The notes under the pieces were generated by a model. It was not told the DNA's origin, made no database searches, and was given only the letters and a program-made list of their open reading frames with translations. From Branchiostoma floridae (taxonomy: Eukaryota; Chordata; Leptocardii; Amphioxiformes; Branchiostomatidae), in NCBI RefSeq assembly GCF_000003815.2, contig NC_049988.1, positions 19,109,598 to 19,173,597 of the forward strand: 64,000 bases of DNA. Reading direction: 5' to 3'. Within the stretch, counting starts at the first letter, position 1, and each line of letters starts with the position of its first letter. The translations under genes and the position numbers were made by a program. Shown here one piece after another: positions 59,801 to 64,000 of the stretch.

Positions 59801-62052
59801 CTGTGAAACAACCAGAGGGGTGAGTAGAACAAAAAGAAACAACATGCCAACACCCAGGATCGAACCTGGGGCGGCAGATTACAAATCCAACATGCAAACC
59901 ACAACACCAAAAGCTCAGAGCTGTTGGCGTGGTCAGTTTGGCAGCGCTTGAACCCCACTGTTACACCTGCACCAAACACGTGTCATATCTGACTGGAAGA
60001 TTAGTTCGCAGATTAGTTATTGAATAGTGGTTATTGTTTGGCTCACCTCTCCATCCGCCATGAGTAGCAGCTTGTCAAACATGTGGTATATCTGACTGGA
60101 GGGTTGGTGGATGGTGGTGACCACAGTCTTGTTGTGCTGCTCTGTGTAGTGCTTTACTGTTGTCATCAGGCTGTAGGCTGTGCTGGAGTCCAGCCCGGAC
60201 GTCGGCTCCTGGAGACGGGAAAATAAACTTGTAAAATCGTGTGGCGCAATGGCCCATAACCCATAGGTTCTGGGTTCAAATCCGTTGATATGCCACTGCA
60301 ATTGCAATTCAGGCCTTAGGCTGCAACAGTTTTTTAATCTAATAAACCATTTCATTCAAACCTTTTCAATGACATTCATATTGACTGTCCTTGCACTGTA
60401 TAGGACTTTCCTCACTTCATTCAGGACAAAATGCAGGACGTTAAATGGAGGTCCCGTGTTTGAGAATATTCTACACGGGCGAGCACATATAAGAACCCAG
60501 CACAATTATTGAAATTTGTGGGGGTCCTTCATGNNNNNNNNNNNNNNNNNNNNNNNNNNNNNNNNNNNNNNNNNNNNNNNNNNNNNNNNNNNNNNNNNNN
60601 NNNNNNNNNNNNNNNNNNNNNNNNNNNNNNNNNNNNNNNNNNNNNNNNNNNNNNNNNNNNNNNNNNNNNNNNNNNNNNNNNNNNNNNNNNNNNNNNNNNN
60701 NNNNNNNNNNNNNNNNNNNNNNNNNNNNNNNNNNNNNNNNTACCAAGAAGTGGTCCATGTGGCCTTGCACTGACCCATCTTGTTAAAAAAAGGAAGGAGA
60801 TAGATGTACAGAGGATACAGGCTATAAGTACAGGGAATAGCAAAAGTCTGTGAGAGCTTTCAAAATATAAGTTTGACTCACATCCAGTAGCATGAGAGAA
60901 GGGTCTGTGAGCAGCTCACTGGCGATGTTCGCTCTCTTCTTCTCACCGCCAGACAATCCTCTTTTCAGATCTGTTCCTATCACTGAAAAATAGGCAAACA
61001 TGCAACATTAGCTATAAAAAACAGTCAACTTGATATTATCAATACAATTACTATTAGTATTGTTGTCATTGTACTGTAAATGCATTTAAGTCCGCAAGGG
61101 CTTCATTTTTTGGTCTCCAAGACAGAGACCTCTTGTCTGTCATGCGCGACAGAGTCATCTGGAGGGACTTCATAGCGTCACCAGATGGATGACTAAACTG
61201 AACTGAACTAATTTTGTGGTAGCAGGAAAATGGAGTGTGTGTGGTGTTTTTGCATTCACTGTAATGCCATATACTGTAGTCACATACTGTAGTGAAAATG
61301 TTTGTGGTGGTTCCGAGTTAGATTTTCGCATTTATAGAAGATTCACAGGGTTTGATTGACGCAAGCAATGGGCTGATAGGCTTAATAGGTATGTGCAGTG
61401 TGAGGTTCGTCCTTCTTCTCACGAAGCATATTTCAACAATCTATTATTCTATCATTGTCATCATGTATACATATGTGCCGTAAATACATGTAATACATAT
61501 TTTCTTGAATGTAGAAGATTACTCACATGTATCCAGACATTTCCTAATGTCCAGGGCATCCACGATTTCCTCAACTTTTTTCTCCTTCTGATGGTACGGC
61601 ATCTTCTCTGGCAGTCTCAGCATGGCTGTGAACTGGTAGTTGGGAAAATATGATAGCAAAATCAGCTCGGAAACTGTTCAATTATGATTGTGTCTACATT
61701 TGTATATCTGTCTATGGCAGTCGTAGCATAGCTGTGAACTGGGGAGTCAAACATAGCAAAATCAGCTCTGAAACTGTGGAGTAATATTGCCTCTACAACA
61801 TGTACCTGTCTCTGTCCGTCTCAGCATGGCTGTGGACTAGTGTGAACTAGACGTCCTACTATACCAAAGACTTGTTCCTCTGTTTCTAAGACATTATGTG
61901 TAAGAATAAGACTCACCATAACTGTCTCCCTGAGTGTAAGGTTCTCTAACAAGATGTCCTACTGTACCTAAGACTTCTTTCTCTGTTCCTAAGCGTTATG
62001 TGTAAGAATAAGACTCACCATAAGTGTCTCCCTGAGTGTGAAGTTCCCCAAA
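53821..62052 (-). CDS. ABC transporter subfamily G half-transporter (5' partial)
   Basis: Exons in reading order: 62019-62052+ (enters gap), 61527-61632, 60882-60982, 60047-60208, 59664-59757, 59227-59290, 58623-58780, 58124-58197, 57528-57677, 57029-57086, 56437-56651, 54825-55033, 53821-54208. All phases join; 592 residues follow the first junction. Order is NBD then membrane domain, as in the White/ABCG group: [10 protein letters not shown], signature LSGGEKKR, Walker B LMLLD joined to D-loop EPTSGLD, H-loop TTIHQPSS, a Ser/Asn-rich linker (58623-58780), six spans beginning [19 protein letters not shown], a Thr/Ser-rich glycosylatable last loop and a [11 protein letters not shown] end. Such proteins dimerise to export lipids or other hydrophobic substrates; substrate unknown. 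The [13 protein letters not shown] and [16 protein letters not shown] segments resemble ABCG14/22-like members. Walker A is not visible: it lies in the 62053-62502 gap or beyond the window. Several exon ends are tandemly duplicated in the introns. Confidence 0.93.
54649..54683. mobile_element. Solo end of the GGATAAAGGTGAACTA MITE
   Basis: TAGGTTACCCTGCGG followed by ATAAAGGTGAACTA matches the right end of 49269-49517; no left partner nearby. Confidence 0.6.
54776..54810. repeat. (ACTG)n microsatellite
   Basis: Seven or more ACTG units 15 bp from the donor of the 54825-55033 exon; a shorter run is at 54519-54534. The 'acctacctgtagagatggtcggga' phrase at 54747 repeats the end of that exon, another exon-end copy. 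Confidence 0.85.
55128..55245 (-). pseudogene. Truncated copy 2 of ABCG exon 54825-55033 with acceptor
   Basis: Minus strand: CTCCCCAG acceptor, then TCCATAGGATTCTTCATG through TTGAGTAATCTGCTG and GGAGGGTTC, after which the copy ends. About 110 of 209 exon bases are present and there is no donor. Confidence 0.9.
55318..55460 (-). pseudogene. Truncated copy 3 of the same ABCG exon
   Basis: Longest partial copy: it continues to 'tacaacacagacatccccttc' before ending. The acceptor reads TCTCCCAG (one C fewer). Confidence 0.9.
55522..55645 (-). pseudogene. Truncated copy 4 of the same ABCG exon
   Basis: Acceptor CTCCCCAG retained; coding changes include a loss of one AGT-type codon region (ATGTTGAATCATCTG). 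Confidence 0.9.
55708..55835 (-). pseudogene. Truncated copy 5 of the same ABCG exon
   Basis: Acceptor CCTCCCCAG retained; a 3-bp loss changes the GAGTTC region to 'tttgagttccg'-like. Further copies may be hidden in the gap that starts at 55973. Confidence 0.9.
55870..55972. repeat. (ATTC)n/(CACT)n microsatellite
   Basis: Simple repeat running into the assembly gap, the probable cause of the gap. Confidence 0.9.
55973..56402. other. Assembly gap (430 N)
   Basis: Estimated-size gap within the ABCG intron that holds the exon-copy array. Confidence 1.
57784..57931. repeat. Copy of the 'TACTGTAAATGC' inverted-repeat element
   Basis: Begins ACTGTAAATGCATTTTC and ends TTCTGCATTTACAGTA, inverted ends, with GTTCGTGGTGGTTT inside; in an ABCG intron. 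Confidence 0.85.
59846..59928 (-). mobile_element. tRNA-like SINE head in an ABCG intron
   Basis: Minus strand has a perfect T-arm CCCAGGTTCGATCCTGGG and an A-box-like TTGGTGTTGTGGTTTGC. No matching acceptor stem. Confidence 0.6.
60234..60533 (+). mobile_element. tRNA-derived SINE, plus orientation
   Basis: Head GTGGCGCAATGGCCCATA and B-box TTCTGGGTTCAAATCC, then body 'gactttcctcacttcattcag', 'ttaaatggaggtcccgtgtttgag', the reverse complement of the copies at 31200 and 32875. It runs into a gap. Confidence 0.75.
60534..60740. other. Assembly gap (207 N)
   Basis: Within an ABCG intron; the flanking exons (60882-60982 and 60047-60208) join in phase, so no exon needs to be missing here. Confidence 1.
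61073..61345. repeat. Split copy of the 'TACTGTAAATGC' element
   Basis: The ends match 13640-14075. An unrelated ~105-bp segment (about 61105-61210, 'ggtctccaagacagagacc') is inserted after the first 35 bp. Confidence 0.6.
61690..61855 (-). pseudogene. Two partial copies of the 5' end of ABCG exon 61527-61632
   Basis: 61700-61780 and 61805-61850 repeat 'ggcagtctcagcatggctgtgaact' plus adjoining intron ('agcaaaatcagctc(t/g)gaaactgt'). The first has lost the exact acceptor (GGGGAG in place of GGTAG on plus). Confidence 0.8.
61911..61960 (-). pseudogene. Duplicate of the 3' end of the ABCG '..LTLRETVM' exon, possible mini-exon
   Basis: 61917-61958 reads [14 protein letters not shown], followed by a GTGAGT donor and preceded by an acceptor-like TACAGTAG. 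It would splice at phase 0 to 61632 exactly like the exon at 62019. It could be an alternative or remnant exon. Confidence 0.6.
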
Positions 62053-62502
62053 NNNNNNNNNNNNNNNNNNNNNNNNNNNNNNNNNNNNNNNNNNNNNNNN
62101 NNNNNNNNNNNNNNNNNNNNNNNNNNNNNNNNNNNNNNNNNNNNNNNNNNNNNNNNNNNNNNNNNNNNNNNNNNNNNNNNNNNNNNNNNNNNNNNNNNNN
62201 NNNNNNNNNNNNNNNNNNNNNNNNNNNNNNNNNNNNNNNNNNNNNNNNNNNNNNNNNNNNNNNNNNNNNNNNNNNNNNNNNNNNNNNNNNNNNNNNNNNN
62301 NNNNNNNNNNNNNNNNNNNNNNNNNNNNNNNNNNNNNNNNNNNNNNNNNNNNNNNNNNNNNNNNNNNNNNNNNNNNNNNNNNNNNNNNNNNNNNNNNNNN
62401 NNNNNNNNNNNNNNNNNNNNNNNNNNNNNNNNNNNNNNNNNNNNNNNNNNNNNNNNNNNNNNNNNNNNNNNNNNNNNNNNNNNNNNNNNNNNNNNNNNNN
62501 NN
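62053..62502. other. Assembly gap (450 N)
   Basis: It cuts the ABCG exon that begins at 62019 (reading leftwards) and probably hides the start of that exon. Confidence 1.
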
Positions 62503-64000
62503 TAACGTTCGTCTGAGTGTGCTAAACACTGTCCAGGCAGCTAAAATCAGGAGAACAGAGACTAATGCACACATAGAAGAAAAGCAGATCCTGACAAAAG
62601 AACTCTGCAACAATCCTGGGTCAGCTTACAGATGTGTCCTATGTGGAAGAGACTGACATTCTCGTATAGGACTGTTTAAGTTAAACCATAGCCAAAGCTG
62701 TTACTAAGGGCTGATGTCAATAAGGATTTTATGGTACCAAGGAGGTTATATAACCTCCTTGGTGGTACGAAGGTCAATACTGACTGAAGGAGACCAGTTA
62801 TAGTAGCAGTATAGTAGTCATCTGTGTTAGAACTTTATGCTGATTGGTGACAGGGGTGAGACACATGAGGGGATCCATGTTTCCCACGTTGGCCTCTGGT
62901 GATGTGCTCTAGACTAAATCCAAGCAGATCTTAGGCTCCGGCTGGGTTTTGATTTCTTTTCGGGTGTTTTGTCAGAAACCTGTACCTTACAGTGTAAGCT
63001 GTCCTACAGCGACTGACATGGGACAGCAGGTTCACATTGAGGTCAACGTGTTGGTCATATTTGACCCAGTTTATATTTCAAGCCGGTATTCAGACTATAC
63101 ACGTCAAACCGCGGTCTGCTGCAAGTAAAGGGATCTAATAAAGTTAGCTATCGAGTATAAAACATCAAGAAAAATTTCAGGCATTTTGATATCACGACAA
63201 ATCAAGGTAAAATATATTAAAATAAGTTATAAATGTTACACAAACCTCATGATGACCTCAGCTCGGTTTTCCTTCGCAGCGCGCTGCCAAATTTCGGTCC
63301 AAATTTTACGCCTTTCAAGAACACTATTTCAGTTTAACTGTTGGAAAATTATACTCAAGCTGCTAGAAGTCTGTTAAATCCTGTCGGAGGACAAAAACAC
63401 GTAAATCCGGACCGCTATTCGCTTTCAAACACGGCAAAGTGCGGAACTGCTCGAAGACCGGTTAGACCGGACGTTGACCTGGCGTTGACCTGACTGGGAA
63501 CAACCACGTGACATTTGACACCGTCTACTTTTCTTTACATTACGTGTGGGACAAATTACCTTCTTCTAAAGAATTCATTTGATAAAAGATAATAATTGTT
63601 AGTTTAATTTAGATCCTGCTTTGCAAAAAAAACTTTACCCACTCACGGCATATGGACTAGAAATTTAGGACACCCTTCAGAATAAATGGTATAGTCCATA
63701 TCGTGACGCAAGCGGTGAAAGTTGCACAACCTTGTGTAAGCAAGCGTGATTTGACAAAATTTGTCCTTGTCATGAAACCCTTTTAGGGTGAGGCCTTCTA
63801 GCTTCTGTTACATAGTTGTATGGCAGATTGCATCATATTCCATCAGTTCAGATGGGATACTGTCACTTTGTAAATTAACGTTAGATATAATCTACGAGCA
63901 AGGAGTTTTGCTACGAGGGAATTCGCCTAATTTATCAAGCTAGGGCATTCCCTGATACCGCCCCCTCCTAAAATACGAAAGTGATTTGATACCTTATACC
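62503..64000. other. Upstream of the ABCG exons; no coding sequence recognised
   Basis: No Walker A (GxxGxGKS/T) or other ABCG sequence was found on the minus strand. 'cctcatgatgacctc...cgcagcgcgctgcc' at 63245-63300 has a donor-like ATGAG|GTTTGT on minus and GC-rich context, so an untranslated first exon is possible but unproven. A short inverted repeat 'ggaggttatataacctcc' is at 62740-62757. Confidence 0.3.

Overview
The window looks like draft genome sequence from a cephalochordate, most likely an amphioxus (Branchiostoma; B. floridae is the best guess). The reasons are intron-rich genes with GT-AG introns and metazoan protein families (ORMDL, GTPBP10, LRR receptor, CTLD+SUEL lectin, ABCG transporter), an LRR receptor with repeated cytoplasmic PYA-type motifs, dense MITEs and tRNA-derived SINEs, and intronic tandem repeats that carry exon/intron junctions, as described for amphioxus 'mirage' minisatellites. 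There are four assembly gaps. The species call is inference; no search was run.

Layout. (1) 918-2410 (+): last two coding exons of ORMDL, an ER-membrane regulator of sphingolipid synthesis; the 5' part lies before the window. (2) 6025-12862 (+): complete 10-exon GTPBP10, a mitochondrial Obg-type GTPase of 383 aa; every intron phase joins correctly. A 12-bp minisatellite of about 0.7 kb sits in intron 4. (3) 14843-19604 (+): complete two-exon gene for an 865-aa LRR type I membrane protein; its last residues and stop codon come from a dispersed repeat. (4) 19605-41000: no convincing gene. This is a repeat landscape: a tandem triplication of about 0.4 kb, three full-length hAT-type MITEs with perfect 8-bp target duplications, a duplicated block with 42-bp and 36-bp minisatellites, and about 3.5 kb of degenerate satellite. 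(5) 41036-46983 (+): complete 10-exon gene for a secreted 637-aa protein joining an acidic repeat, a Cys-rich module, a helical domain I cannot name, a C-type lectin domain and a SUEL/rhamnose-binding lectin domain. (6) 47780-53500: satellites and MITEs. (7) 53821 to beyond 62052 (-): an ABCG half-transporter lacking its N-terminus (Walker A), which lies in a gap or outside the window.

The genes do not form a pathway; they are unrelated neighbours. The common theme is structural. ORMDL, GTPBP10 and the ABCG gene all carry, in their introns, tandem partial copies of their own exon ends with the adjacent splice sites. The clearest case is four truncated, acceptor-bearing copies of one ABCG transmembrane exon placed just upstream of the intact exon. 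Whether these decoy splice sites are ever used is the most interesting open question here. The lectin chimera is the best candidate for an undescribed protein.
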